Origin: Argentina anserina
Lineage: Eukaryota; Streptophyta; Magnoliopsida; Rosales; Rosaceae
Direction: 5' to 3'
Length of the DNA stretch: 64,000 bases
NCBI RefSeq assembly: GCF_933775445.1
Contig: NC_065872.1
Coordinates: 12,276,001-12,340,000 of the forward strand
A program made the translations under genes and the position numbers. Every line of letters starts with the position of its first letter. The stretch's first letter is position 1. This document shows positions 1 through 13,040 of the stretch, in pieces. The notes beneath the pieces were generated by a model that had not been told where the DNA came from, did no database searches, and was given only the letters and a program-made list of their open reading frames with translations.

Positions 1-880
1 GGTTGTGGATGGAAGATGGTTCAATTCCTTTAAACCTTGCCGACAGTTTCGCCTTCTTCTTCTTCTTTTTTTTAATTTTATTCTTTCTTAGTGCTTTTGT
101 AAATACTAAATAATGGTGTTGTTTATTAATCCAGATCATACATTCTAGACTTCTAGTATTGTATTCTATTCGGAAAAGGAAGAGTTGCATGAACTGTATT
201 ACTCGGATCGATGAACTGAATGGTTCTGATTTCTTTTGGTTGCGAAGATTGCAGATCCTTTCTTTTGTCTAATTCAAGAACAGTTTTTGAATGTTGTGTG
301 TGGATTTCTAACAAAGGAAAGCTAGCTATAGCTATCTAGCCACAGTTGCATGTTGTATCTACATGAACATATTGCTTTTTTCATTAATCATCTTGAGTTC
401 TTGACTACATATATTAAGTCTCATTTTTCTTGCATGCTTCTCCGCTACTTATTCGCATAGATCGACATGACCACAAGATACCACTTTTAAATCAAAATGA
501 ACATAGGATTTATGCTGTCTATCTATTAGATATTGGAGGTAACAAAAAAGATGATTGGTTATTGAGTTACATCATGACTTAGTGTTTATAGTACGTAATA
601 TACAATATAATTACGATGGTTATCATAGATATTCTTTGAATATAAACTGAAGATGCTGAGAGAAAAAAATTTGGTATTGAAAATCAATATTGCTGTCCTA
701 GAATATATAGAAATACTGAAATTTTCACATACGGTTATGCTAGAAAAGCAGGAGTGCAATCCTTTCAAAAAAAAATTGAATAAAGATCCAACTTCCATGT
801 ATTATCGATAAAGATATTTGGTATGACAGTGTTTAGATAACATTATGTATAATTGTAAATTTACATCATCAATGAAATAT
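1..880. other. AT-rich intergenic sequence, no gene seen
   Basis: No reading frame here shows codon structure or a recognisable domain; the one open stretch (minus strand, about 586-798) is low-complexity Phe/Ile/Ser sequence typical of random AT-rich DNA. The right part is probably downstream of the CYSTM gene's poly(A) site. Confidence 0.6.
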
Positions 881-903
881 TTTCTAATAACTACTTGAGC
901 TAT

Positions 904-909
904 TTTATT
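904..909 (-). terminator. Poly(A) signal AATAAA of the CYSTM gene
   Basis: On the minus strand the hexamer AATAAA lies about 200 nt past the stop codon of the CYSTM gene, a normal distance for a plant 3' UTR. The sequence between is AT/T-rich. The signal is seen; its use is inferred. Confidence 0.5.
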
Positions 910-1106
910 GAGTGATAACAAGAATTATACAATCACATAATCACATCACCAGGACAATCAGTAACACTGGTCAATCCAGTGGACATAATCCCATCCCTCA
1001 CATAAGTGACATAACATAACAAAATTTAAGCCACTGTGTTTAAGTAAAATGGTAACACAAAAAAAGAAAGAGTACGTAAAAAACGGGCCGTGGAAGAGTT
1101 TGATGA

Positions 1107-1310
1107 TCAAAAACAAGCATCCAACATGCAGCAGCAACACAGAGCAGCGCAACATCCCTTCCAGAACCCATCACCCTTCGACTTGGTCTCTACCGGAGCA
1201 CGAGCACCATTTTGATCACCTGCGTCTAACCGTGTCGGATAACCGGCCGGTGGAGGAGGCTGAACGTTGTTAGGACCTGGTGCAGCAGAAGACTTTGTGC
1301 TTGAACTCAT
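1107..1310 (-). CDS. CYSTM-family small cysteine-rich membrane protein (67 aa)
   Basis: A complete 67-codon frame. The N-terminal half is Ser-, Pro- and Gly-rich with a PPPPAGYPT motif (about residues 18-26). The C-terminal end, from GFWKGCCAALCCCC to LDACF, is the cysteine-rich transmembrane module that defines the CYSTM family (established knowledge), whose members are tail-anchored membrane proteins linked to stress and pathogen responses. Length and domain order match plant CYSTM proteins. The start is the only ATG giving the full PPxGYP region, and a minus-strand TATA box lies 111 nt upstream. No intron is needed. The exact member and function cannot be told from sequence alone. Confidence 0.88.
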   Translation of the reverse strand: MSSSTKSSAAPGPNNVQPPPPAGYPTRLDAGDQNGARAPVETKSKGDGFWKGCCAALCCCCMLDACF

Positions 1311-1420
1311 CTTTGATGATTGAAAGGCGAACGATGATCAGAGCAAGGTAGAAGAAATTAGTAATGCAAGAATGAGAGACACTTAGGAGGTTTGTGATTT
1401 AGAATAGAAGACAGATGAGG

Positions 1421-1428
1421 AATTTATA
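1421..1428 (-). promoter_or_regulatory. TATA box of the CYSTM gene
   Basis: Minus-strand TATAAATT, 111 nt upstream of the CYSTM ATG, which leaves a 5' UTR of roughly 80 nt. The position and sequence are typical of a plant core promoter. Confidence 0.55.
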
Positions 1429-1430
1429 CT

Positions 1431-2990
1431 AAGATAAAGTAGATCGAATTGATGGAGTGGTTTATCTCTTACGTCTTAAGGTATATGGTGGCTGTTCTTT
1501 TTCTCGCGGGAAAAAAACATTATCAATAGCGCGTTCTTCCTTTCGGCTGGAAGCTGCACAGAAATTCCTGGAAAGGGGGCTTCCAGAATTATTCTCGTAA
1601 GATTAAGATGGCTACTTAATTGATAATTCTGTGTTTGAAAGATGGGACTTAAAATAAAAAAAGGTGTTCAAGTTTTTTCAAGTGGAATAATAAGAATTCT
1701 AATGTTCCATCCCCCATAGACTAATGGGAGATTCCCTCAACTATTGTCATCTCTCTCTTTGACAGAACTAAAGTGAAGCAGAATGACTAGCTCTCACATC
1801 AGTCATACGACATTATGACATTCTACCCAAGACAGCAATGTTTCTGAAGGAGATACCAGACGAAGTAAGTTGCAATTACCATTCAAATTATGACCAATGG
1901 TAAGTTCAAAGTCCACAAAACTCACTAGTCCTAACACCTCCCTCATGCATGAGACTCAAGCTCCACACTATCTAAACTCAACTGTATTCTCTACACATAC
2001 TTCGTGATCTTTTTCTATGCAGTTGAAATTTTGCGCATTGAAACGAAAATAAATGGAATGGGGAGTCGAACCATCAGAACTGAACTTTGTCACACAATGA
2101 CCGAAAATAGTTCCCTTTCTTGATATGCATATTGGACGAGGCAAACAAATTCTTGTTGAATCTCAGTTGATACGAGTCATACGACTGGATTCAAATGCTT
2201 CATCCATCCATCCATGGTTCTGTTCATTCAGTCATTGTTGTTGAATGCTCGTGTTTTGATCCCCACACTGCCTTTAAATTCACCATTCATCTTCCACAAG
2301 GTGCACATTTTATCCATGCTTTTAGGTCCGACTCAGATCGAGGTTGCAATGTAAAATGTCTAGATGTTCAATGATGATCTAATATGCTCTCAATAAAGGA
2401 AAAAGGTTGGTTTAGATCAGAACAATTGCACATGTTTAACTACTAACCTTAAAACAAAAGGTTAAAAGAGAATAGATGACAAAAGGTTGGCAAAAGAGAA
2501 TAGATGAAGACATGATGGGGCATCAAGCTCAGGTGTTAAAGATGCTTGAGAACACAACTCACTAACATCATAAACTGATGAATCTGTAATTCTATATAAC
2601 TGCAAAATGGTTTCTTTCATAAGGATAAAACCCCAAAATTCTTAAACTCCTTTTTAAACTGCGTAATATGCTGATAGCAGATATTTTACTTTAATTTACA
2701 GATAAAACTACAATTTGGTTTACCTAAAGTCAAAACTACAATTCTACATACATGCTAAACTGAGCATTTAAGAAGTCTTCATGTAACATTATATTTGTAT
2801 ATGTTTTTTTTTTGTTACAAGCGAGACTCATTATATTTGACAATTTGTATATCTTGATAGGAGGTTTAAAGATATAGCTTAAATATTAAGTTTTTTATTA
2901 TGGGAGTAACAAAATAATTTAATATCTATTTTTCTCCAAAATACATAATTTGTTAGAGATGCTTTAAGTATAACAATATTAACATTCTCT
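1431..2990. other. Intergenic sequence upstream of the CYSTM gene, no gene seen
   Basis: About 1.5 kb without a frame that looks coding on either strand. The part next to 1430 should contain the CYSTM promoter. No LTR, TIR or tandem repeat was recognised. Confidence 0.5.
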
Positions 2991-2999
2991 CTCTAACTC

Positions 3000-3890
3000 T
3001 CTCTGCTAGGGTTTCAGGAACATCCAAATCATGGTGGCGGCTATGTCCTCCAAAATGGCCAATCTTGGTGAATGCCCAACCATGAGGGAAGGAGTATCTT
3101 CTTTCTCTTTCTCTCGTGGTAGAGAGTGGGGTGGCGGGGATTATATCCGTCTTACATCTAAGGTTTTTCTTTTCCTTTTTTTGGTGCTATTGAGGGGTGG
3201 AGCAGATCCAACTTAGTTCAGCGGTTGTGATGATCTCCTCAATTTGGATCCTAATCTTCTATTGGGATCCAAACCGATTGATGATGTTTGGTGGTGGTGG
3301 CTTGGATTCCCAATCTCTGATTCCTGGAGGGGGTTGTCAAGATTTCATGGTTTGGTTGATGACAATGCCTGCTTAACTTGGTCGGCGACGAGTTTGGCTG
3401 GAAGTGTCCGGTTGGAGCACTACACTGCTTTTACTCTTGTTGTTTGATGTGTTTTGACTAATGGAAGATCTGAGGCGGCGGCAATGGAGTCGACGATGCC
3501 GCCAACGCATTGGCTGGTGGGATCAGTGAGCTGCTGGGCCTTGGGTTGTTTGGTTTATGGGCCTTAGTTAGCTTTTTGGTTAATGTTTGCTTTGTGGTGT
3601 GGTTTTGGCTCTATTGGGTCTTTATGACCCAAAATGTGGCTTAATTTTAAGTTGGTCACAGTGTTTAGGAAGTTTGGTTGTATCATTTATTCAATCTTCT
3701 AAGTCTCTATATGCACTGAAATAATTGTGTTATAGACGGTATTCATAGTAAGTGTATGTTTTTGGCTTTGTAAGCTGAACAGTTTTCTAGGTTTGAATCG
3801 CCAGATGAGATGACTCTTATTGTCGGCCCTTATAGTGAATTATCTTTGTACTCTTACTAAATTAAATTTTATTGACTTTCGTACTAAAAA
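3000..3890 (+). repeat. Possible non-LTR (LINE-like) remnant
   Basis: The segment starts with CT-rich sequence and a CTAGGGTTTC motif, is unusually G-rich for the region, and ends in a short A-run after AT-rich sequence. This layout resembles the leader and 3' tail of plant L1-type elements. The two open stretches inside (3031-3216, 3244-3447) are Trp/Gly-rich and match no domain I know. A similar CT-rich, AAACCCTA-containing start occurs near 37735. No target-site duplication was found, so the call is weak. Confidence 0.25.
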
Positions 3891-6361
3891 AAATATAATA
3901 TATGATACCACTCTGCCCTTTGATTTGAAGGATCTTTATCACAATTCAAGACATTCTAAAAATTAAGTTTGCCTTACACCAGTTACATTACAGGTTTGTG
4001 CCATCAAATGAGAGAAACGTTGAGACTACATTACAGAGTATATACCACAACCTAGAAGTAAAAAATTCAATTAACTAGCAGGGCAGTTTTTTTTTTTGGT
4101 CAATTAGCAGGCAGTTGGTTAATGAACTACTGATTGTATTCATTGTACGGTAAATGATAATGCCCTTACAACATGCACACCAAGAGGCAAGGAATATACA
4201 CAAGGAATTTGTCCTCGATATTCTCAGATTTCACTGTTTTAGATTAAAGAAATCTTGTTCAAATTAGACAGTATACATCTGGGTCTAGTTTTTTTTTTTT
4301 AAATAATACTATGCCTTTTAGTATTGAACAGAATGGCATCAGTGAACTATAATGAAACTGTAAAACTTAGCTAGACAATAATGATGCCTTAATACACTTA
4401 TACACATTTAGTATAAACTATTTTTGAGTTGGGGGAGTTACTGTTCATAGATTGTTCACAACTCTTCTGCTCTCACTCACATTTTTATTTACAATGCCGG
4501 CTAATATATGGTTCTGCATTGTTTTGGTTATCTTTTCCTTCTATCTGCGCTCTCTTCCTCTATCTCTCTTTGTGATTGTAAATGGTTCAGTCTGGCTTTC
4601 TCTACCTCATCCTCAGTCTTTTTCTCTTTGTTTCTCTCAGGAAATCTGATGTTGCTAATCTCATCTCTTTTTCAGAGGGATTTACTTTTGATTGAGATTT
4701 GAAACTCACTCTCAATTTTTTATTTGGAATTGTAATTTTTAGGGTTTGAATTGTCAACTACGAGCTCGGGTGTGGAATCGATTTTCTGTTTTCGTGCTTC
4801 ATCGGCAAAACAAGATCGGGTTCTTTAATTCTATTGCTTTGGGTGATTCATTATGTGTTAGTGATGGTGTTGCTTTTTTGGTTTCTGTTGTTTGAGTGAT
4901 TGTGTTGCTTGCATCATTTAGTTGGAAGAATGGATTTGCTTGGATCGTCTGATTGTTTTTTCTTTGATTTTGTGTTATGTCTGTTTAGAATTACAATTGG
5001 GTGCTTATGTTTGAGATTGGGAAAATAAGATTCTAGGTGAAATAAGATTTTGAATTCTGATCAGATTTTTTCCTTTTTGTTATGAGACATTAACGATCAG
5101 TGATCTTTTATGATTAAGTGTTGCTAAACAAAGCATTTAACAAAACACTGATACAAAACCATGTAATCAAAGTATGTCTGCATTCTTCTGTGTATATGTG
5201 ATTAACTTCACAAAAAGATCTTGATATTGCACGTCATTCAATACCATAATCATAGTCACTGATTAAATAAAAAACTTCATAATTAGTTTCATTTTTGAAT
5301 GAATACCACACTACAAACTGAAAAGAACTACTAACCTAAAGCCCCTACATGCAATATTATAGATCTCAATCAATATAAACTGAAATTTCTACTTCATTAC
5401 CTTATGGTCCTCCTATCAATACAATTAAAAGAAATATAAATGTTTAATATTCCTAAAGTATATGAGCTGTTTTAAAGAATTATTACATAATGATGTTATA
5501 TATGCCAGGGGAAACATCTCTCGGTTTAATAGTTTTAGCTTCATCTGATGCTTATCTATTAAAGATCTATTACATAATGTCCCTATCTGTACTTTAAACA
5601 TCTACATTTAAAAAAATATCATTTTGATAATTGAATGAACAATATAAACCAAGTATAAATAAACAGAACAAAAATAAAATCACCATCTTTAATTCTAAGT
5701 TATGTAGTCAATACTCTTTCCTTATTGCTTACTGCCCTTACTCAACATGAAAACAAATGAAGCTGAGTCATCAGCATCATCAGCTCCAACTAGGCAACAA
5801 CATAAACATAAAGATGATTGAGCGTCGTTTGTCTAAGTCAACCTCTCTTAAACAACTTGCTATTGACAGACATGTACAAAAGAAATATCAAGTAACATAG
5901 CTGCAACAACTGCAATCTCTATGCATAAATGATCATATGGGAGAATTTTGTTGCTCCAGATCATGCTCTAGCATATGGAAGAATTTTGTAGCTCCATATC
6001 AAACTCTAGCATATAGCGCATCTATTTTTCTTTTTGCTCAAGTACAGTGTACGATGAAACGTTACACTGATTGGAGAATCTATTAGTTGAATAGCAATTT
6101 TGTATTACCTTCAATCAGAATTTAATGTAATTATAATGGTAGTTTTCAATCTATCCATAAGTTTATTCTCTTTAGCTATAACCACTAATTCAAATGAGAC
6201 AAGTTAGGGATAGGCAGATGAAATGTATATATATTTGGTCTTCCTTCTTGCTTCCCAAAGACTAGCTGAATCGGAACCAATAACTGAAAACCAAGTGATC
6301 AAATACTACCATCCACTAGCATCACCCTCATAAATTGTATGATTATGTTTTAATTTAGCAA
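3891..6361. other. Non-genic sequence, possibly the body of a Helitron
   Basis: About 2.5 kb of AT-rich sequence without a credible coding frame. Because a Helitron-type 3' end lies at 6397 in plus orientation, some of this stretch may be Helitron body, but I could not place a 5' TC terminus. Confidence 0.35.
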
Positions 6362-6397
6362 CATTAACCCGCAGCAAAGCACATGCGGGCTTTCTAG
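6362..6397 (+). mobile_element. Helitron 3' terminus
   Basis: A GC-rich hairpin with stems CCCGC and GCGGG (about 6368-6389) is followed after a few bases by CTAG and a host T. This is the classic end of plant Helitrons (hairpin plus CTRR, inserted at A-T). No Rep/helicase coding sequence is visible, so this would be a non-autonomous copy. Confidence 0.55.
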
Positions 6398-6761
6398 TGT
6401 ATATATACAACTGAGATAACTATAATGAAACTATAAAACTTACCTAGACAATTTGTTAGGCACTTTCAAGTTTCAAAGTTCCAATAACATGACTTAATAT
6501 ACAAAGCAATAGCAATTCCACCAAAAACATACACAGGAGTTGTGTAAAATTTGTATCGTTAAATATTTTATTTTCAAATATAACAGTACGGCATACTTGT
6601 CATCAACATTCATTGATTTACTATCACCGTCATCGTCGTTATTTTCCATTGCTTCCCTTCCGTCATCTCATATATTGCTCTCACGTAAAATTCAAAATTA
6701 CCACTCTCTCGGGCTCTCAAACATATAAAATCACCTTAACAATATATATATATATATATAT

Positions 6762-7164
6762 ACAGTTTTTATACAGAGTGCACCTTCACTCTAAAATTAC
6801 ATAATGAAGATCTAATTTTGGCACACTTTTCGGTCAAATATTTTCACAATAAGTGATTCAATATGTAGGTATGCTATTCAAGATCATCTCTACAAAATTT
6901 CATCCAATTTAACAATGGCTTGAGTTTTCAAATCAAGATTTACACGAACGGTTTACGTTGAACAACTTTAATTCGTTCATTGATTTAATCTAATTTCAAT
7001 ACCTTAGCAATGTCCGAATTAGATGAAATTTTGCAAAGATGATCTTGAATAGCATACATAAATATTGAATCACTTATGGTGAAAACATTTGACCGAAAAG
7101 TGTGCCAAAATTAGAACTTCACTCTGTAATTTCAGAGTGAAGGTTCACTCTGGATAGAGACTGT
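6762..7164. mobile_element. Palindromic MITE with long inverted repeats
   Basis: The two ends are inverted copies over more than 100 bp: the left end beginning ACAGTTTTTATACAGAGTG matches the reverse complement of the right end, ACAGTCTCTATCCAGAGTG. The similarity continues through TTTTGGCACACTTTTCGGTC. Each side abuts a TA microsatellite (6742-6761 and 7165-7181), consistent with insertion at TA. There is no coding capacity. A relative lies at 39035-39310. Confidence 0.8.
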
Positions 7165-7181
7165 ATATATATATATATATA

Positions 7182-7711
7182 GCTTTGGCTAAATTCTCTT
7201 TTGTTATAGGTTCTAGATTCACCTTCATTTTTTATGGTAGATGGAAGACTTGAGAGTTAGTAAAAAATTTCTAATGTATAATCTATCCTACGTATCATTG
7301 TGAGAGGTTGTTCTCACACCTTCTTGTTTCATTTGTAAGATGACGGCGGAAGGGTATATAATGGCTGTATCTGGCCTTAGTTTGTACTCGTTCCTAAATA
7401 ATTTGAAAATCGTAATGATATTTGATTAAGAAAAAACTTACTATGAGTTTAAGAATTAGGCATTTACATTACCACTGCTTATTCTTGAAGAACAATTTAC
7501 TAGACTTTTCATTTATGCCCTTCTGTTTAAAACATATGATTAAATTTAAAAAATCAAACGAGAACTGACACCAATAACTCTCTAATCTTAGTGGCATTGC
7601 TTCACATATTGAGTGTGGAGCAATTCAGGGGTTCAATTACATTGGCACCATCGCCGCACACCTAGGCCCCGTTTGGTTGGCAGGAAATCCTATTATGGAA
7701 AAGGAATTTAT
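7182..7711. other. Intergenic sequence with a short exon-like piece
   Basis: Mostly AT-rich non-coding sequence. A 70-nt plus-strand stretch at about 7592-7661, preceded by a CTTAG acceptor-like site, encodes a plausible peptide (begins GIASHIECGA). From 7663 a GGCCCCGTTTGG motif resembles the end of another DNA transposon, interrupted by the element at 7721. Confidence 0.3.
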
Positions 7712-8681
7712 TTCAATTTTGGGTTAAATACTTGTAACACCCTATACTTTAGGTGTAAAAACAGTTTTGTCCTTCTACTTTCAAATTTAATCTGTATATC
7801 CTTTAACTCTTATTTTTTAACAGTTTTGTCATTTCCGTTAGTTGACCGTTAAAAAATTTCATTAAGCCGTTAAAATGTCTAGAATACCCCAAATTCAAAT
7901 CATATTTTTTTTCTTTTTTTCTTATGCCTTTTTTATTTTCTCTTTTGGTCTTTCTTTTTGTTTTTCTTGTTTTTAAATTTAATTAATCATATGTGCTATT
8001 AAATATATATAATTGTAATCAACACAAATTATCAAATTAATTGTAAACATCTTATAATCAATTGGATAATGCCTAAAATGACATGTGAGTGTCAGTACTC
8101 AAATCCAGTTATAAACTTCATTTATATTATGATGCTCTACAAACATATTTTGATTAATTTCTATAATGCTAAGACAAAAAAGACTTCTACTATCATATCC
8201 ATACTTTGATACAAAAATAGTTTCAAATTATTTATTTCCAACTTGATGTTAAGCAATTGTAATTAATTCTCCTCTTGTTTACAATTAATTTGATAATTTG
8301 TGTTGATTACAATTATATATATTAGATAGCACATATGATGAATTAAAATTAAAACCAAGAAAAACCAAAAGAGAAGATAAAAAAGGCATGAGAAAAGAAA
8401 GAAAAAAATCTTATTTGAATTGGGGGTATTTTAGGCATTTTACCTGATTAACGGAATTTTTTGACTGTCAACTAACGGTATTGACTAAACTGTTAAAAAA
8501 AGAAGGACAAAACTGTTAAAAATAAGAGTTAAAGGATATACAAGTTTAATTTGAAAGTACAAGGACAAAAGTGTTAAAAAATAAGAGTTAAAGGATATAC
8601 AGATTAAATTTAAAAGTAGAAGGACAAAACTGTTTTTACACCTAAAGTATAGGGTGTCACAAGTATTTAATCCTTCAATTT
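7712..8681. mobile_element. Mutator-like or hAT-like MITE with target duplication
   Basis: The element proper is 7721-8672. Its ends are inverted repeats (GGGTTAAATACTTGTAACACC at the left; the reverse complement of the right reads GGATTAAATACTTGTGACACC). Homology continues inward for about 100 bp with tandemly reiterated subterminal pieces at 8460-8640. It is flanked by TTCAATTTT and TTCAATTTA, a 9-bp duplication with one mismatch (8 bp perfect), pointing to Mutator-like or hAT. No transposase is encoded. Confidence 0.75.
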
Positions 8682-8869
8682 ATATGCTTAAGTATTGTTT
8701 GGTTGTAATTGAATATTGGAATGGAAATAAAAAATGTGATTTGACTGGAAATTGACTCCCTCTTAAAGCAGGAAATGAATTACCTACCCAGGGTGGTATT
8801 CTATTTCCATTCCCATAACAAAAACTAATTTCCTTTTAAATTGCATCTTCTTGTTGTAGGAAATATAGA
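8682..8869. other. Transposon-like flank, no gene
   Basis: The sequence resumes the GTTTGGTT-type motif seen left of 7721, so the MITE may be nested in another element whose right end lies here. No frame is coding. Confidence 0.3.
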
Positions 8870-9067
8870 ATTGGTCTACTCATCTCATTGATAATTTCTT
8901 TTATATATAGGTCAGAATTACAATAGAAGGAAACAGTAATTACATTAAAGATAATTAAAGCTACAGAATTGATGATTGACTCGTTACGTCCGTTGATCAT
9001 AAACGTCATTAACTCATTCCGTTATTTACTTTAATGAATGCACAGTAATAGTGTTTTTCCTTCAACA
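8870..9067 (-). mobile_element. 3' LTR remnant of Copia-1
   Basis: The plus-strand sequence ends TTCAACA followed by CTCCCACTTGTG, the reverse of a polypurine tract and LTR start (TGTTG). The same arrangement is seen at 13224 and 53895 in the two better Copia copies. The left boundary is approximate. Confidence 0.5.
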
Positions 9068-12000
9068 CTCCCACTTGTGCCGAGTTAAAGATAAAATGGT
9101 GCATATGGCGTTATCTCATTAAAAACCTTACCAAGTAACAAAACTCAGTAGGAGAAAATAAAACTTTGGTCGAAGGGGAAAAAAGCACAACACACCTCCT
9201 AATGTCTAGACTCCTCCTAATGTATGCACCTCCCCTTGATCTTTATATTAATAATGGGAACTTTGATAACTTTTGCATATTTATTTTAAACATATATGGC
9301 GACGAAATAGATAGTGCTCATTCTCACCATGTCGTTTTTTCTTTTCTGTATAGAGACTAAATAAGCCTAAACCTTTAGGTATTGTTGTTGCATGGGCACA
9401 TAGCTATATAACGAATGAGAGGTCAAGTCTTGCATATTGTGTTAAGTTCAATAATGTGTCTTTGCACTTGTATAGGAAATCTCATTTTCCTACACTTATT
9501 CATTATCTTCTATTTAGATGAAAACTGATCTATCTTTAAGGACTTGACTGATCATGGGAGTTATAGAATCCTCATTTTTAACCTTTAGAGTGCTTAATGC
9601 CGATGGTGGTTAATCATTAATATTACAGTCCTCAATATTAATTTTGAGAATGCGTCTTCCTAAAGATCTTTTTCATTCTAGACTTAGAATTTGTAATAGC
9701 GACATGTTTTTAATTCATCGAAAGACTGTGAAAATCCTTATTGAATACGCAATGACATAATTTATCTTATCCCTATTCCAAATCAAGTATTTATTTTTTG
9801 AACGTTTCAATTCCTTTTATAGTGTAACGTGGTCTAGTACCATTTCTTGGGTGAATAAAGTATGTTCTATCACTTTCATGTATATCTCTTAATTTCGATC
9901 CCTATAGACATATATCTTATTACAATATTCATAAGCTGCATTTTGTCAGTTTTTCGGAAACTACCAAACTGATAAAGTAGTAGAGTGCAATGATATCCAT
10001 TACGAGAATATCTCACTGTGGTCTATTACAAATGAATATGTCATCGTAGTCAATTCCAGTGCGTTAGTGAGAGATCTTGCACCGTAAGGTGAGTCTAAAC
10101 TCTTATTTCTCATATGCATCCTAACAAAGATATTATAGGATTTATACTTGCGGTGTCGACTTCACATTCTCAAATACCTATCTCTTTGTTAGTGAACCAT
10201 ATTACATGCTGGATCGCTTCTTTCCATTATGTCAAAATTACTACGTTGTTATTTCTGAACGAAGTATGGTTTGATATGAAGACTCAATATCTTATATCCT
10301 CATGTGGTATGTATTTGTAGACATCTCTATATTTACAAGGATTTGTTTTAACATCTCAGGCGTCCCCCAATGATAACCAAAATCCAGGAAACTCTCATGA
10401 GGTAGATTTGAGACTATGGATCAATTGATCCAATTGTGCCAAACTCGCTTTCTTCCTTTGATCAAGTATATATCGAACTTAAGGTCGTCTCCCTCTCTTC
10501 CTTGCGGTGTCACCATGTACCTGATTTCTCTTGGGTGGCGTCATGCTCTTTTCTTAGGACATTTATCCTTGCAAGTATATTTGCAGCTGAATTGTGATAT
10601 CGTCACTTTGTGTAATAGTGAGAATCAAGATAAGACACAGCATGGACAAACCACGATAATTCATGTCATTCCACTTGAACATTTTTTGTTCTTATCTCCC
10701 TCTAACGACGAGAAGACTGTCTCATTAAAGTGACATTCCGCATTGCTGGCGGAAAAAGAGATCACCTATCGAGGTTTAGACATAGCGGACTATAGTTGGA
10801 TGCTCATATCCAATGAGAATCCTTATTCACAATAATTGGCTTCACCATTATGTGATGTCACATCGCAATTTGGCACATTGGTTACTCTGGTTGGGCTCAA
10901 GGACTGTAAATCTGTGTTAATACCGGCGAGCTCAAGTATTTCAATCCTTCAATATCATAGATTGTAATTCCGTTTACAATAATGATGGTGATGGCCGAGC
11001 ATACGTGAATAAGAGGTGTTTGTAATTAACATAAACAACATTTTTGTTAGTAGTGAATAGTGTGATGACACGTGATAAGCGTGTTGACACCTCAACCAAC
11101 ACCATAAAGTATTTAAGGTGTCCGCAAATTGGTTGAATCAATCCGCATAAGATGGTCTCCTAAATTCTTTAAGTGATAAGTTTTGAATGATTAACTGTAT
11201 ATACATAATCACAATGGACATAAGAAGCTTAATATAGAGTTAGTGCATATACTGCATCAACCATTTGACAGTTCAGCTTCAGGGGGGCTATGAAATATGG
11301 GATTGAAATCACATCTTCGATTCCTCCATAAATTATATTTTAAGGATTTTTACAGTTATTTGTTTCTTTTGTTCTCGCTTTTATTTATCTAAAACATGAG
11401 TATCCGTATGTCATTCCTTAAGTATATAGATACACATATCACGACTTAGGGTCCCAATGAGTTGTGATAAAGCCAAAGTATGTCAGAATACCGAACTTCA
11501 CTTTCTTTTGAAGTTGTAGGATTCAATTTAGCAGTTGCATATATACTTGCTAATTGGACATATAAACTTCTTTGATACTCGGTTACTTCCGCAATCATTA
11601 GAGATAATGCAAAGGAAGTCAACTGTAATCTCACTTATTCATTTCACATGAAAAAGTCGTTGACATAAATATTTAAAACGTATGAGGGTTCGATTGTCTC
11701 TTGTAGACTCTTGTTACATAAAGTACCAATGAGGTATAAGACATAATTAAGCATCGTAAATAAACCCAAATTCTTTAGAGTAATTAGATAGAATCGTAAA
11801 ACGATATCTCCATCCCATAATGTATGTACATTGGCGATCATTATTAATATTATTATTTATATCCACGGATATAGTACTATTATTCTTCAGTACTATTTTC
11901 GTGAGGATTGCATGATGCATTTCTTTGTATTTAGTTATCCATGACATACTAATATTTTGTGAAGTTTCTGTAATTTATACGGTACTTCGCAAAGTCAAAA

Positions 12001-13035
12001 TTTTGAAAATCGAACCACGTATTCCTTAATTAATATTTGAATATTCTTAATACATTGAGAAAAATTCATAATCTTTGTTGTATGTCAACGATTGGATCAA
12101 GGTCTTGTCCAATCTAAAGGTAATTCAATACTAACATTTAATGAAATTTTAGGGGTAACAACCATTACAATAATAACAGCCATTATGATTGGAATTCTTT
12201 TGAAGTCGTGTTATTCAATATTGAATATGCCTTTTCAAATCGTCGTACACTCATTATTCTATATTCTGTTTATAATAAGACGCTTCATTGCTCATGTCGT
12301 ATCCCCTATATATTTTTTCACACAGTACATTGTTATCAATTGTCATTGATCGGTTTGTATGAAACTACATGTTTATAGTAATTGTCCTTTGCTTTGGGTT
12401 ATTACTGTCTTATTATGCAAAGTTCATTTTTTGAGAAAATTTCTTTATCCTCAAAGACCATACATCTTCATTCAATATGTTGTAAGTATGCTTCCAAGCT
12501 ACATGCATGAAACATGTTTGCATAATAAGATTATGGTGGAGCCTTGGTTGACTTGTATGGGAGGTTGGTACTCAACTTCTTCAAAGTCCAATATTGTGTT
12601 AGTTTAACCAACTGGAGATAGAGTACAAAACTTAATAATTTCATAGTCTAAAATTCTAAATAGACATACACAAATTAAACATATATAACCAATATACATT
12701 ATGGTTACTTTGAGGTTTTTGAAGTTACATCATTACAATAAAGATATACAAATTAATTAATTTCCAAGAAATAAAAATTGGATTGCACGACCGCGAATTG
12801 CAATGGTCATTATTTTTGCATGTTTTGTGAAAATATTTTATAGCAGTAATATGTTTGTCCTTTGTCTACTTATAGAATGCTCATTTTCATACATCATGCT
12901 AGTAAAATAATTATTTAAACATAACATAGGCATAGCATGTATAACAAGTAAAACATATCATTTAGCGTGGGTAAATGATTTTGCAAGGTTAAGCAATATT
13001 CCCAAAATAATTTGCTCATATATGCTTAAAACGAT
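9068..13035 (-). pseudogene. Copia-1: heavily decayed Copia retrotransposon
   Basis: Minus-strand translation, jumping frames, gives Copia landmarks in order from high to low coordinates: a pre-integrase piece (around 11446-11634, LWLYHNSLG), an integrase core remnant (around 11040-11160) and an integrase C-terminal part (around 10640-10870, CHFNET-like). The conserved leader of the 3' end lies near 9070-9240 (CTTGGTCGAAGG motif). Stops and frameshifts occur every few codons. Plus-strand frames at 10114, 10416, 12092 and 12359 are shadows. It is far older than Copia-2 beside it. Confidence 0.7.
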
Positions 13036-13040
13036 ATATA

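Noticed and set aside
12092..12607. Two plus-strand frames (85 and 82 codons)
   Set aside because: They are antisense to the decayed Copia-1 and have AT-driven composition.
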